DNA of 64,000 nt from Orientallactaga sibirica (taxonomy: Eukaryota; Chordata; Mammalia; Rodentia; Dipodidae): assembly GCA_036365145.1 (NCBI GenBank), contig JAEOAD010000005.1, forward strand, positions 2,480,001-2,544,000, given 5' to 3'. Below the pieces are notes generated by a model, which worked only from the letters and a program-made list of their open reading frames with translations, did not search any database and was not told where the DNA came from. Shown here piece by piece: positions 1 to 13,146 of the stretch (positions within the stretch are counted from its first letter, which is position 1; each line of letters opens with the position of its first letter). The position numbers and the translations under genes are program-made.

Positions 1-183
1 GGTTCAGATATAGTTTGTCTATATCTAAAGAATACTGGATGAATAAATGAATGAATGAAGACAGTCATTGGACTCGGAATGCTGTAGTATAAATTATCAC
101 AGAGGATGGCTCAGTCAGGTGTCCAAATTAAAGTTATAGTGACAAGCATGTTTTTTTTTAAATCACCCCAAATCTCACATTTT

Positions 184-426
184 TATTTTTGGGAGAGAGA
201 GAGAACCAGAGGGAGAGAGAAGAGAGAGAGAGAGAGAGGAAATGGGTGCACCAGGGCCATTTCAGCTGCTGTGAATGAACTCCAGGTGTGTGCACCCCCT
301 TGTGGGCAAGCATGGCATTGTGTGCTTGTGTCACTTGTCTCTGGCTAAACATGGAACCTGGAGATCAAATGGGCATTCTTAGGCTTGGCAGGCAGGCACT
401 TAACTGCTAAGTCATCTCTCCAGCCC
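184..426 (-). mobile_element. tRNA-derived SINE (jerboa type)
   Basis: A GAGAGA tract is followed by CAGCTGCTGTGAATGAACTCC, GTGCACCCCCTTGTGGG and AAGTCATCTCTCCAGCCC (reverse of the SINE head). Target duplication: CCAAATCTCACATTTT at 168-183 and 425-440. Confidence 0.85.
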
Positions 427-440
427 AAATCTCACATTTT

Positions 441-1960
441 GAAGTTTTTTGCTAATCACCTTGCAAAGATGTCAACTAATTGCCACGGATGGATGAGGGC
501 ACCTACACACGGAGGAGGTGGGCTTCCGGTCCAAAGTACTTCTACTTGCAGGTGAGAATGAAGAATGTTACCACGACGCCCATGCACAACCGGACAAAAG
601 CCAAGCACATACACTGGCTACTTGAAGTTGGGGAGGGAAGCTGTGGGGCTGCCCTCTGAAGCGGACTGCATGGACACAGGGAGTGTTCTCCATTTCATCT
701 TTTCCAGTTTCTTTTTAGCCTCAGGGCATGTACCTTGAGAACCCTGAAGAAGTCACTGGAGTTCACAAAATGAAGAACATTCAGCTGTGAACCTAGTTTT
801 ACAAATAATTCCTCTTACACTGAATTCTGCTTAACTCTATTAAAATAAAGCAAAACAACAACACAGTTCTAATCTTGGTAGGACATAACTGAACAAGAGT
901 AAGATTTCATGGGAAATAATTTTTAAAACTAACGCCTTTCTCTGTGCACTAGTTTTTGGTAAAATCAAAACGATCTGATGCTTGGTGCTCCGTCACTTCA
1001 GTACCAAGGGCGATCATGGCCCTCATTTCCAGAGCCATTGTCGTAACACCAGAAGGACTGCGCCACAGTGGCCACAGCCCTCGGAGACAGGCACTGCAAG
1101 AGGCTTCGTTCTATAGATGTGTAACGAGAGACTGAAGAGTTTACAAGTTTCCCAAGGACAGGTTACAAACTAGAGAAACAGGGAGATATAAATGCAGGTG
1201 TCCCCACTCCAGACTGCACTGAACTTAGGGACACTTTTGGATGTGATTTTGAGGAAAGTCAAGGACGAAAGCATTTGAGAACATGGAAACAACGGCAGCC
1301 TCTGCTGCTCACCCGGAAATGAGCATTTCCGCGTCTCAACCCACAAGTCCAAACGGGAACATCTCTCATTACAAATTTTCTTCCTTTCAGGTTGTTCTAT
1401 AAGCCAACTAACTACTCAAATATGAAATCTGGGGACACGTGTTCTTGGTGGCATTTCCTATGGCTTTAATTTTTCAGCAGATAACTTGTGAATTTCTACC
1501 AAAATGTGCTATTGCTATTCATTTTGAAGATACTGAATAGAGACTACCTGAGGATATTTTTTTAAAATGTAAGTATACTGATCCAGTGGGAAGTGAAACT
1601 GAGTCTATAGGGTTGTATATAATAAAATGCAGGAACTGTCAGATATGACATGTCATGAATATATAGGTAAGATGGTCTGTAAGGGAGGGGGTTTCAGAAG
1701 GTTCTGCTGTAAGGAGTGGACCTGAGCTGCTCCTTGAAAGATGAGCAGAATAATCAAGGGAAGAAGAAAGGCATTCAGCTTTAAAGGAAAGGACAACACA
1801 GTATTTCGGACAAGACTGGCCAACAAACAATAGTTTTACTGCCTATGGGCTTAATTGAAGGGACAGTGTCAACTAAAATGTTGAGTTAAAACACACATCT
1901 CTCAGCAACCAAAAAGATACCTACCGTTTTGGCAATCAGAGTCTTACACTAGAACAGTGG
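441..1960. other. Intron, no supported feature
   Basis: Unique-looking AT-rich sequence. Short frames here have no recognisable product. Confidence 0.6.
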
Positions 1961-1974
1961 TTGACCTGTCTGCT

Positions 1975-2210
1975 GAATTAGGATCTCCAGCCCCACGTAA
2001 AAGCCAGATGTGGTGGTGTGTGCATGAAATCCCAGCACTGGCAGTGCAAGGACCAGAGAATCATCAGCGCTGGCTGGCTGGTGAGACTAGCCAAACTGGT
2101 GACTACCATGTTCAGTGACAGACCCTTCTGGAAGAATGATGTGGAGAGCAATTGAAGAAATTCTCCAACATTGATGACCTCTGGTTTCCACATCATGTGT
2201 GCACGTACGT
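1975..2210 (+). mobile_element. Compound rodent SINE (tRNA/B1 chimeric, B3/B4 type)
   Basis: CCCACGTAAAAGCCAGATGT, GTGGTGTGTGCATGAAATCC, CAGCACTGGCAG and GTGGAGAGCAATTGAAGAA then CTCTGGTTTCCACA match a rodent compound SINE that usually ends in a CA microsatellite, here 2211-2236. Exact subfamily uncertain. Confidence 0.6.
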
Positions 2211-2236
2211 ACACACACACACACACACACACACAC
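2211..2236. repeat. (CA)n microsatellite, SINE tail
   Basis: Thirteen CA dinucleotides directly after the compound SINE. Confidence 0.95.
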
Positions 2237-2802
2237 CAGCACATACATAAATGCATGTATATCATACAAATTTACACTTGGTAGGAGATATTTCATGATC
2301 CCATGGAAGAAATGCTTGGGTTGGCAGAGAAGAGGTGGAGATCCACCCGTGTGTCTGACTGGTGGCAGGACTGAGGAAGGGAGGAAGGGAATTAAGAGAG
2401 GAGGACAGGAAGACAGAAGCATAGGCTTGGCAGGAAGCTTTGGGTTCCATGCAGGGCTGTGTTAAACTGAGAAGCCAATGAGTGGTACTAAAAGGCAGCT
2501 GAAGCCCAGAGCTAAAGGTAGCCATGCTGAGCCCTCGACATTTAGATGACATCCAGAGCTGCAGGACTGGATGAAGTCACAGGGGAAGAGTCGAGAGCCC
2601 AGGGCTGGTCTTGAACATTCTGCCCTTCAGAGTCTGATGGAGAAGGCAGTTTGGCACCGGCAGAATGCAGAATAAAAGTTTCTAGGTTCACGAATTGTTA
2701 ACACTAGGATGGTACTCAGCTCTCACTGATGCCTCCTCTGCTTGTTACTCAGAATTTATCTCAATATCAGGGTAATCTTATATTAAAGAATAAGTGTTCT
2801 TT

Positions 2803-2805
<3 letters not shown>

Positions 2806-2848
<43 letters not shown>
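2806..2848. repeat. (CA)n microsatellite
   Basis: About 21 uninterrupted CA dinucleotides. Confidence 0.97.
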
Positions 2849-2849
<1 letters not shown>

Positions 2850-3904
2850 TCTGCAGTTTTCGTCTCAAAGCCTCTGTTGTAGGACCATCAGTGGGTTCCA
2901 AGTTAGAAGGCTGATCATTATGTCAGGCATTCAGTGATTGTAGGCAGAACAAATGAGAGCAGGGGATAAAATCACCTATTTTGGGCATTTCCCAAATGTA
3001 AGCTGTAGCAACATAACCGGAGCATGGCACAGGATGCATAATGACGAAGTCTATTATGACTGGAATGTGAAGTGTAATAGGATTTTCAGAAAACAATTTA
3101 GAAAAAGTGACAATCTTGCTTATTTAAATGCTGTGTGACATTCAGTATAACTCCTCCAGGTAAATCACAAAATTGATAAAATGACTTTTAGAGAGATTGT
3201 TGAATATGCTGAACACATGTAATACATTTATCTGTTGACTAACCCTTAGGTGAGTATAAAAACCACATTGTTCCCCAAGATTCAAAGGCAGCATTTACTG
3301 AGCCATTATGCTAAAAATTTTAAAGTACTATGCTTTGACTATTTCAAACCAAATTTTACATTGCTTCTATTTTTTGCTATTAGTGATTTCCCTATTGGGA
3401 AACATAGAATATAAAATAAATTCCATATTACATTATAATCAATCTCAAATTAAGTTCACCGAAAGTCCATGTTTTGATATATATTTTGATATATATTTTA
3501 AAATTAAAAATAACAAGTATAATTTTTCTCTGATTATAAGTTTGATACAAAATCCCCAGTCTATTAAAAACTAGGTACATAATAACGTGAACAAGAAATA
3601 TAGCCAGAAATATTCATCTGACGTAGGCTGTCCTGTGTGTCTCTGCTTCACACATACTCAAAGCAGTTTCCACAGAGAATCACAGAGTGCACGCTGCTGC
3701 TAACTTGCTTTTGCACTCAGTTCATCATTGATGAATTATGGAATTGACACATTGACAGCTGCATGATAACTTTTTATGCCTCACTGTCATCTGGTGGGTG
3801 GACCGTTTCAATCCAATCAGGTCTTGATGGCACTGATGCCCTTTCTACTCTCTTTTTTCTGACACTGTCTCTTTCCATGCATCATAGTGTTTCATTTTTT
3901 TTGT

Positions 3905-3963
3905 AAGTTTTTAAAATTTATTTGATTGTGTGTGTGTGAGAGAGATAGAGGTAGATAGATGAT

Positions 3964-4009
<46 letters not shown>

Positions 4010-4166
4010 ATGATCATGCCAGGGCCTCTGGCTGCTGTAAACGAATTTCAGACACATGTGGCAGTTTGTGTGGGTTCAGCATTATGTGGGTACTAGGGAA
4101 CTGAACCCTAGCCAACAGGCTATTGCAAACAAGTTCCTTTAAACACTGAGCTGTCTCCTTAGCCCC
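3905..4166 (-). mobile_element. tRNA-derived SINE with internal GATA expansion
   Basis: A diverged copy (CCAGGGCCTCTGGCTGCTG, ATTATGTGGGTACTAGGG, GAGCTGTCTCCTTAGCCCC). Its GAGA tract has expanded into a GATA microsatellite at 3953-4002. Confidence 0.75.
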
Positions 4167-4951
4167 CAAAGTGTTTTAATATATTCATATGTAATTCACC
4201 TACTTGGAAGATTATTCCTAATCATTACTGAGTTTGGACTCCTACAGCTTAAATAACTGGGTAAAGAGCATGGATATTTTAAATATGGTTGTATATTATC
4301 AAACTGTAACCAAAATGACAGCTTTCAAGACATTTTCACACTAAAATGTGAGTGGCTGCTTTCTCTCACACCATGGGCCAAGCAATCCTTTTCCTTTGGC
4401 ATCTCATCTCCACTGGCATTCCTTCTAATTCAACTTCTTGTTCTGAGTATGTTAGCCACTGTTAGGTGAGGTTTTAGAATGCCAGTTCCTAATCTTCTGT
4501 TATTTTATTTCCCAACTGGTACTGCATTGGGAATGAACGTGTGGCACTAGAACCGTGGAGCTCCAAAGAGAAGGGAAAGTGCCAGAACTAGTTTTGATGC
4601 TCCTGGTCATAACGTTTCCTTTTCATAATTTTCATCTTGATGGGTCATTTAGTCCATTGATACCTACATTGCAGAGTCATTGAATTCATCTGTCTCCTAC
4701 CATTAATCTTACTTAAAAAAAAATCTGGGGGTCTTACATCTTTTCTATTTCTCACTGCCACGATTCTTCTATCTTGTGTCCTGGTGAGAACATGTTTACG
4801 TAATTATAAATACTATGTTGCCCTGGCAACATGTAAACACTTATATGGGCTTATATGTACACTGTTGGCAGTAGGTATTGGTAGGTATAGTCTCAATCAC
4901 AAACTCTTCTCTGTCACAGTCTGTGTGGAAAATTTTAGGTTGTGAGCTTTT

Positions 4952-5169
4952 TTAAAAAAAAAATTATTTATTTATTTATTTATGAGAGACAGAGAGAGGG
5001 GGAGAGAAAGAGAGTAAGAATGGGCATTCCAGGGCCTCTAGCCACTGCAAACGAACTCCAGAAGCATGGGCCACCATTGCATCTGGCTTATGTGGGACCT
5101 GGAGAATCAAACTGGGATCCTTAGGCTTCAAAGGCAAACACATTAACCACTAAGCCATATCTCCAGCCC
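4952..5169 (-). mobile_element. tRNA-derived SINE, first of a nested pair
   Basis: ATTTATTTATTTATTTATGA then a GAGA tract, CCAGGGCCTCTAGCCACTGC, GGCTTATGTGGGACCTGG and AAGCCATATCTCCAGCCC. It is flanked by GGTTGTGAGCTTTT-type duplications shared with the next SINE. Confidence 0.9.
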
Positions 5170-5183
5170 GGTTGTGAGCTTTT

Positions 5184-5393
5184 AAAAAAGTATTTTATTT
5201 ATTTATTTGAGAGAGAGAGAGAGAGCGAGAGAGAGAGAGAGATCAGGCACACCAGGGCCTCCAGCCCCTGCAAACTAACTCCAGCTACATGTGCCCCCTT
5301 GTGCATCTGGCTTATGTGGGTTCTGGGGAATCAAACTGGGATCCTTTGGCTTTGCAAGCAAACACTTTAACCACTAAGCCATCTCTCCAGCCC
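5184..5393 (-). mobile_element. tRNA-derived SINE, second of a nested pair
   Basis: Same family and orientation as its neighbour, ending AGCCATCTCTCCAGCCC. GGTTGTGAGCTTT precedes it (about 5169) and GGCTGTGAGCTTT follows it (about 5395). Confidence 0.9.
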
Positions 5394-5409
5394 AGGGCTG
5401 TGAGCTTTC

Positions 5410-7660
5410 GTCAGGGCACACCTTAGCTTGTGTTTGCAGGCTGAGGAAGGCAGCATTTGCAGGGGTGGAAATAGGATGAGGTCTCATGCAGCGAAGTCTT
5501 GAGATGTCCAATTGCTTCTGTTTGTCTCCTCTTACTATGACACCCTGTGAAGACCTGTTTCCTTGTCCTAACTTGCAATGATGGAAACTCATGATCTGGA
5601 ACGAACCTAATCAAACCCTATTGTCATGACTCTGAGTCATCATCTCTAGCTTGAAATATCACTGTTCCCACCACCTGGAGTTATCTCAAGGCAGACCATT
5701 TGCTCCAATCCATCATGCCATCACTGCCAGATTAATGGTCCTTGTCACTGTCCTACTAAATACTCACCTTATTTCTCCTCTTCACCCACATATGTAAGAA
5801 CAAGTGGCATTACAGCATGTATAAAATCAAGTGTGCTGATATGTTGTCATACAACTTCTTATGTAAACTCCTAATTATAGTAACGTCACTAACACTAACA
5901 TATAATTTCTCTCAGGTCTGAGCTAATAAAGTCTACATGCAAGCTCGTGACTAAAAGCGTCATAAACACATGGAATGCATGGACACCTTCGAAGATGTAT
6001 GAGCATTTAGTCTCTCAGCTAACCACAACAAACCCCAGTGCACCTCAGGTTCAAGCAAAGACTATGTAAGTTCAAGTTGTGTCTAAGAAGAGAACAGAAT
6101 GTAGACATACTATGCTAGACACACACGGAAATTCTGGAGCACTCACCTCTAGGAATGTAGGTAGAAAAAAAAAGTTCAATCATAAAACCCCAGGCAATTT
6201 GGTGTTTGCCTTCCTGTGTACCACATTACCCACAATGTCTAACCATAACTAGATTCAGAATTCCATTCTTCTTTAAAAAATAAAACAGTAGAAAAAACAG
6301 TCCTCACTCTATTCACAGATGAGAGGCATTACTTGAGATGACAGAGCTCATTTATCACAGAGAAAACAGAAATGTATGTGCAAAATACAAACACCATGAA
6401 ACTTTAAGAGGAGTTTTTGCCTAGCACCCTGTGGACATTTAAAAATAGTCAAGGGAAATGAGATTTTTGAAAAGTATTTTCTGGTCTTACCCAGTGCTAA
6501 TTAGATCTATAATATCTCTCAATACACTGCGTAGAATTAACATCAGAAGAAACTGTTCATATTATTCATTTAAATTCTGAGCAGTATCTTGCAGAAATAA
6601 CCTCTATGATCCATGAGGCTGGTAGTTCCTTGTGGCAATAATTGCACAACAGAGCCAATTACTTAGCCAGGTGAGTTATGGCTTCTGATGACAAAAGCCA
6701 CATAATCAGATGAAAAAATACAGTCAATTTCATGATGGGAACACATACAGCCATTCATTTAAAAACTATGCTAATTAGTTTATAAGAGACAAATGGAAAC
6801 AAATACCTGGATGATCCCTGGCGTCTAGGGGGTTGATGGTGAAAGTACAGGACCAGATGTACAAAGAAGAAAAGAAAAAAGAAGAAAAAGAAAAGGAAGA
6901 CAGAGGGTTGCCCAAGGGTTCAGGAGGGATTTTTTATGTTTGAGATGGAAAGGGGTCCTGTCATTCCCCATTGCAATGCCTACAACACCACCAAGGCGTT
7001 CTCCAGAGAAGCGCTTGCACACTGCCACCTGCAACTCACGCAGCAAACAGAGTCTCATCATGAAATCTAAGATGGTGAGCGGAGCGCCCAGTGAGTACAG
7101 ACAAGCCTATAAACAAACTTAGCCTTCCTCAGTGAACCAGAAGCAGAACACAATGGTGATGATTAGCTGAAACCACTTTGAAACCAAGCTTTGAAGGGAA
7201 GCTTACAAAGGAAGACTGGAACACAGTTTTCAACTGGTTACCCCAAGAGCATCATAGAGTCAGAGGTGATGGGGAAGAACTGCTGCCCTTAAGGAGCTTG
7301 TAGATTAATGTTCATGACAGAGATGGAATTGAGTATCTCTGCAGTAAATCCTAAATAAACATCTGTCCTACTAGTCTTGCAGTGGACAGGGAAGACTGTA
7401 CTAGCAAAATGAAGGCAAGCAGAGTTGAAAGAGCCTGGAATATTTAAGACGACAGAATTCCATAAAGCCTCATGAAACTGTTATTTGAAAAGTGCATATT
7501 AAATTTCCAAATTTCAGATGATGAACTTTTGGGTGTTATAATAAATTAAGCCAAGAGGGAGAAGAACATTAGATCACTTCAAGCTGGACAAAACATGAAA
7601 ATTGATATTTATTGCAACAAGAAGACAAACAATAAGTTCTTGATCTTATATTTAAAGGTA
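5410..7660. other. Intron, no supported feature
   Basis: Unique-looking sequence, with only a short purine run near 6866-6902. Confidence 0.6.
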
Positions 7661-7666
7661 AATGCT

Positions 7667-7880
7667 AGGCTGGAGAGATTGCTCAACTGTGAGCACACTT
7701 GCTTACAAAGCTTGAGGGCCAGGGCTCGATTCCCCAGGACCTATGCGAAGCCAGATGCACAAAGTGGTACGTGGGTTTGGAGCTTGCTGTCACTGCAAGC
7801 AGTCCTGGTAGCCATTCTCTCCCTCCTTTCCTCTCTCCCTCTCTCTCATAAACAAATAAATATTAAAAAATAAAAATAAG
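7667..7880 (+). mobile_element. tRNA-derived SINE
   Basis: Starts AGGCTGGAGAGATTGCTC, carries AAGCCAGATGCACAAAGTGG, a TC-rich tract and an A-rich tail with AAATAAATA. Directly followed by another copy. Confidence 0.88.
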
Positions 7881-8120
7881 GGATGGAGAGATGGCTTACT
7901 GGTTAAGGTGCTTGCCTGCACAACCTATGGACTCATGTTTGACTCTCTAGGTCCCATGTAAGCCAGATGCACAGTGATGCAAGTGTGCAATATCACACAT
8001 ACACACGAGGGGCACATGTGTCCGAGTTTGATTGCAGTGGCTGGAGGCCCTGGTGCACCAATTTTCTTCCTTTTTTTCTCTCTCCTGCTCGCTAACTTGC
8101 ATAAAAAATATTTTTAAAAA
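7881..8120 (+). mobile_element. tRNA-derived SINE, head-to-tail with the previous one
   Basis: Starts GGGATGGAGAGATGGCTTAC and ends with a TC tract and ATAAAAAATATTTTTAAAA. More diverged in the middle than its neighbour. Confidence 0.85.
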
Positions 8121-8261
8121 GGCCAGTCTGTTGGGCTTGCCTCAAAAAAAAAATACAAATAAAACAAGATGCTAGAAAACTGTCTTACTGATGTTTGGGG
8201 AACTACAGAACTTTGATATATCATAACTGGAATATTATTATTACTATTATTATTATTTTTG

Positions 8262-8405
8262 GTTTTTCAAGGTAGGGTCTCACTCTGGCCCAGGCTGACC
8301 TGGAATTAACTATGTAGTCTCAGGGTGGCCTCGAACTCTCGGCGATCCTTCTACCTCTGCCTCCCAAGTGCTGGGATTAAAGGCGTGCGCCACCACACCT
8401 GGCTG
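8262..8405 (-). mobile_element. B1 SINE
   Basis: AGGTAGGGTCTCACTCTGG to GCGTGCGCCACCACACCTGG is the reverse complement of a B1. Target duplication GGAATATTATT at about 8229 and 8406. Confidence 0.93.
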
Positions 8406-8414
8406 GAATATTAT

Positions 8415-8445
8415 TTTTTAATATTTTACTTTTATCTATTTATTT

Positions 8446-8496
<51 letters not shown>

Positions 8497-8658
8497 GGAG
8501 GGAGAATGGGTGTGCCAGGGCCTCTAGTCACTGTAATGGAACTTTAGATGCATGTGCCACCAATGTGCATCTGGCTTACGTAGGTATTAGGGGATTGAAA
8601 CTGGGTCCTTAGGCTTCACAGGCAAGTGCTTTAACTGCTGAGCCATCTCTCCAGTCCC
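8415..8658 (-). mobile_element. tRNA-derived SINE with long GA tract
   Basis: ATTTATTTGAGAGAGAG then about 40 nt of GA, CCAGGGCCTCTAGTCACTG and GAGCCATCTCTCCAGTCCC. Confidence 0.9.
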
Positions 8659-9589
8659 AAGTGCAATATTCTTACTTAAAATTACCCTACTTCAAAGACA
8701 ACTCATATATGTCATAGCTATTGACCACAGAGTGGTATGTATAGGAATAAAGGTGCAATTTTTCATAGCTTGATTCAATTCTTTCATTTCCAGATAGCTG
8801 TCTTCTTCTTCATGTCAACATTAATTCTTAGAGATAAAATAGCATTTTACTATGTTTACTAAAACAAGGCTACCACTTAAAGTATAGACTGTCCTTTCAG
8901 TGTGCATATTTAACTATATATAACAATGACATCTATAATATATCCAATTTAAATTCTTTTCACAAAGGGTAGTTTTTTTAATACAGTAAATGTGATGTTA
9001 AGAACCATATTCTGACCTCTATTTGTAAAAGTTAGAAAGCATGAGGTCTCAGAACAGATCTAATTTGCACATGCTATCAACAGCTTAAATTGCTCCTACA
9101 ATGGTGAACCTGTGGTACTATCTGACATCTAAAAATGTTGCTGATTTGCTTGGATAATGTATTTATATTCTAAAATGGTTCTGTGTAAGCAAGGAGGAAC
9201 CTTTAGTTTGGTCCAGATAACATGAACGTTTTACTGCCTTTTCATCTCAACACAGAATGAAGCCATCATAATGCTTTCGACTTGGGAGGGTTGATGAACC
9301 AATTTGAGAAAATTAATTCAGCATTAATAGTCACTGAAGTAAGGTTGAATATATAACAACTAATTCTGCAAGCAGCAAAGAATGTGGGCTGTGTGGTGCT
9401 AAAAAATATTTAAACAATTGAAGTAGTATTGGGAGTTCATATTTGAGACTTTAAAAGAAAAACATCCATACTACTGATTGGTTAAGAGCTCACCCTTAAA
9501 TTGCACACACTCAAATGTGAGTGCTGTGTCTCACATACTGCAGAATTCTAGCCAGAAAGGAGACAGGATGCTCTGTTCATGTTACAGCC

Positions 9590-9760
9590 TCACAGGAGCC
9601 TAAGGACTCAGGTTCAGTTCCCTAGTGCACACACAAAGCCAGATGTACAAGGTGGCACATGCCTCTGGCGTTCATTTGCAGTGGCTTGAGGCCCTGGTAT
9701 ATCCATTCTCTCTAACTTTCTCTCTCTGCTTGCAAATAAATAAAAACATTTTAAAAATTA
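9590..9760 (+). mobile_element. tRNA-derived SINE, diverged or 5' truncated
   Basis: GGACTCAGGTTCAGTTCC, AAAGCCAGATGTACAAGGTG, CAGTGGCTTGAGGCCCTGG and AAATAAATAAAAAC; the GCTGGAGAGATGG head is not recognisable. Confidence 0.75.
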
Positions 9761-9847
9761 CACATCTGACATCATGTGACATGGTTCCAGGTAGACACAG
9801 ACCCTGTCAGTCCCATTGGCTTCATTGCGCAGACTTTGCCAAGTTCC

Positions 9848-9928
9848 CACGAAAGAACAGGAACGGCACCCACCCTGCTCACGGCCACGAAAGAACAGGA
9901 ACGGCACCCACCCTGCTCACGGCCACGA
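9848..9928. repeat. 38-bp tandem duplication
   Basis: Two identical 38-bp copies (CACGAAAGAACAGGAACGG...GCTCACGGC) begin at 9848 and 9886, with a stub of a third at 9924. Surrounding sequence not recognised. Confidence 0.9.
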
Positions 9929-12868
9929 GGAATGCAGGACGCAGGGGAACACTCACTCTCTCCATTCCTGGCCAGACACCCCAAAATGAAACCAGAATTT
10001 TGGGGTTCCTTGTCAATGCACCGAATATACTCTCATGCACAGATACAACATAAAAATTTTGAGGTGCCTCTGGGTTCTTGTTTTATGAGTTAAAAAAATT
10101 GAAATCCACAGACCGGAGGGCGTGGTTTAGAGAGACTTGATCAGATGAAGAGAAGGAACGAGGAGAGAGGATGAAGCACTCCTGTCACGAGAAGGCAGGC
10201 GGGTGTAAAGCCTCACTAACTCCTTTTCATGTACAAAATCATTATAAGTATCGTATAACAGAATCTTCACATAGTATGTCTAAGAGTAATATGAAATCAA
10301 TTAAATCCATGTTTAATGTGGGTCCTGATACAAAGGTAATTCATCATATGTATGATTAATATACTCTAAAATATGAAAAAAAAATCACAACCCAAAACAC
10401 TTCTGGTTCCAGGCATTTCAGGTAAGGAGCACTAACCTGAGTCATGGGGACCCAGAGGTTCTCAGCAAGTATACAATTGTGGGGATCTGAACCTCTTTGT
10501 GCCCCAGGTGTGGCCTGACTGGTGGGTCAGAGGAGAACTGATCTGAATAGAACCCAGTCACTGGTAGTAGAGCAGAATGCAGTCATGGGAGGACGGACTG
10601 AAGTACTGGAACCCAAACTGTCCCCGAGCAGTGAGCAGAAACACGCGTCTCCATCTCAGGGTGACAGGTGAACATGCCAAGCCCCGTTTCTATAACGCAC
10701 TCCTCAGAGTCATTGCATTCTCAATGGGCAGCAAACCATTCTTTCTGGGTCACGTGGTAACATGCAGCTACAGCCCTCTGGGGGCTTGGAACAGACACTT
10801 GTGGAGCACTGCGCCTGGAGACCAGCAAAGGACACTGTGACAACCAACAGAGCAGGACGCACCATGTCCCGGGGGCATGACAACAGGAGGGAGAGCAACA
10901 GCTCTCCAGGACAGCTGTAGGGAATGTGCCAGGCCTGGTGGACAAGACACATGCGTGACTCAAGCATGGCAGAGCAGATGTTCCAATCCAGAACTTCACC
11001 TGTGGAGGGGCACAGGAGCATCCTAAGTGGGGTGTGTGTGTGTGTGTGTGTCTGCACATACATGCCTGTGTGAGCAGCCCTATATTGTACAACCGTGGCT
11101 GGATGAGTGTTTGACCCCTGCAGAGACAGCCCTGCATGCACATGATTGTGTGAAGCCAGGGGCTCATGGATTTGGAAGAGAGGGACAGCGGAAGACAGCT
11201 GCTTGACGTGCACCTGCTTTCACTTCCGCCCCACTGCTCTCCTCAAGGCGTCTGCATAGGTGCTGGCTCTCAATTTCCTGTCTCCTCCAAGGATTCAGTA
11301 GTAAGTATTGTCTCTTTATGAAACACACAGCAAATGTAACCAAGGACAGATAACGGGGAAAGGCCATGTCATGGGCTGGAATGCTTATAAACTTCATATG
11401 CCACAATAGCCCTCTGGGTGCCTATGCCTTTGTGCAAAGGAATGCGTACAGTTTGGGCTATTTCCATGGCAACACTGCTTCCTCAGGTGGTATTGCATTA
11501 CACTGCAATCCTAATCGAAGCTCCAGGGAGGAAACTTATTTCAGGTAAGGGGACTTCTATCATTTGGAGGCTCACTGGCAACGTCCAGAGGCGTCCCTGT
11601 TATTCACTGGCTGTGTGGTTTTTGTCAAACTTAGTGATGGCTTTTAGGTGTGCTCCCCTTCAGGGATCACATGATCTTTTCTTTTCAATCACATTCCCAT
11701 TAGATTCAAGTAATAAATAGCTTTCCATGCTCAACGTGAAGCTTTTCCATGACAATAACATTTCACATCTGTGTTTACACACTCCAATAACTAAGTTAAT
11801 AGCAAGGACAGTTTGGCAGAAAGTTATTAAATTGATTAATTGCCTGAAAAGCTTAAATGCTCCATGCTTATCTCAAAAGCACAAAACTGTGCTATATACA
11901 AATCTCTACTTCCTGTTAATGCAACCAAGCCTCGGGATCTCCTGAAGACCACACAGAAGGCAAAGCCCGTGAATACCAGTCTGCGTACACGGGTCCCTCG
12001 GGAAGGCGGGTGTGATTAGCTGTCTATTGTGACTAGGCATCTCAGAAAATGCCCCCAGGATCAAGATCATGAGCAGAAAGAGTGTAGACTGAACAGTTAG
12101 CTGAGACAGCTACCTGGAGCTGGGGTCTTTTACCAAGAAGCAAATAGATTCATATTGCCTGTGTGTGTGTGGGGGGGGGGTTCTTTTCTTCTCATTTTTC
12201 AACTCTGCTTTCATTACCCTGAGCATGCCTGGAACCAATACAAAATTAAACATCGGCTTTATCAAGACCATAAAATCACTTAACAAGTGCAAATAGATGA
12301 CATAAAAGTAAAAAAAAAAAAAAAAAGAAAAATAACTTGCTGAAGCTCATGCCCACAACCTCTTTTTATTAATAAAGAACTGTTTGTTAAAAAAAAAAAA
12401 AAACAGACAAAAACCCTCAAAAAACAAAACAAAACAAAAAAAGGAAATAAAGCAAAAAACAATGTTTTCTAAACGCTTTGGGATTTCTGTTTCTCAGTCT
12501 CCGACATCCAAACACATTATTGCCTCTCATTAACTTCAGAGGGAAAGAATTCTGAGTAAGGCATAAAAGGATATAGGATCATTTATTTTAATTAAAAAAT
12601 AGCTCTTGACATAAATTGTGAGGAATAGAAACAGCCTGCTTTACTAGTGATGCCTGTCAGTGAAAAATGTGGTTCACTGTTTAGTGAGTCTGGAATGCAT
12701 GTTAGAGTACTCTTCCATTTGCTTTAAATTAAGTGACTGTGCAGAGGAGCTGGGGAAGCTATTTTGGTAAACAGAGTAGATGTGCCACTTGAAAATAAAG
12801 TTGAACTCATGAATTAAATTTTACTTTAAAATATCCAAATTGCTTAAAAGGTAAAATGTAGAGCCAAT

Positions 12869-12870
<2 letters not shown>

Positions 12871-12910
<40 letters not shown>
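12871..12910. repeat. Poly(T) tract
   Basis: Forty consecutive T without a recognisable adjoining SINE; A in gene sense. Confidence 0.9.
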
Positions 12911-12913
<3 letters not shown>

Positions 12914-13002
12914 CATGTGCATCATTTTTCATACTAAACATGTTAATTATAAAATGCTGTTATTTGAAGTTCTGTATACATTTACACTGCAAGGTTCCAT
13001 AT

Positions 13003-13146
13003 TTTTTGTTTTGTTTTATTTTGTGCTTGACTCTGACCCAGGTTGATCTGGAACTCTGCAACCTCAGGCTGGCCTCCAGCTCACTGTGATCCTCCTACCT
13101 CAGCCTCCCAAGGGCTGGGGCCAATGGCGTGTACCACCCTGACTAG
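13003..13146 (-). mobile_element. Diverged B1 SINE
   Basis: GACCCAGGTTGATCTGGAAC, CTCAGGCTGGCCTCCAGCTC and CTCAGCCTCCCAAGGGCTGG are reverse-complement B1 landmarks. Confidence 0.8.

Noticed and set aside
7667..8120. tRNA gene-like heads of the SINEs
   Set aside because: They carry degenerate A/B-box-like regions as part of SINEs; no cloverleaf tRNA gene is supported.
10710..11213. 167-codon minus-strand frame
   Set aside because: Crosses a TG microsatellite and has no recognisable domain; an overlapping frame is almost as long.
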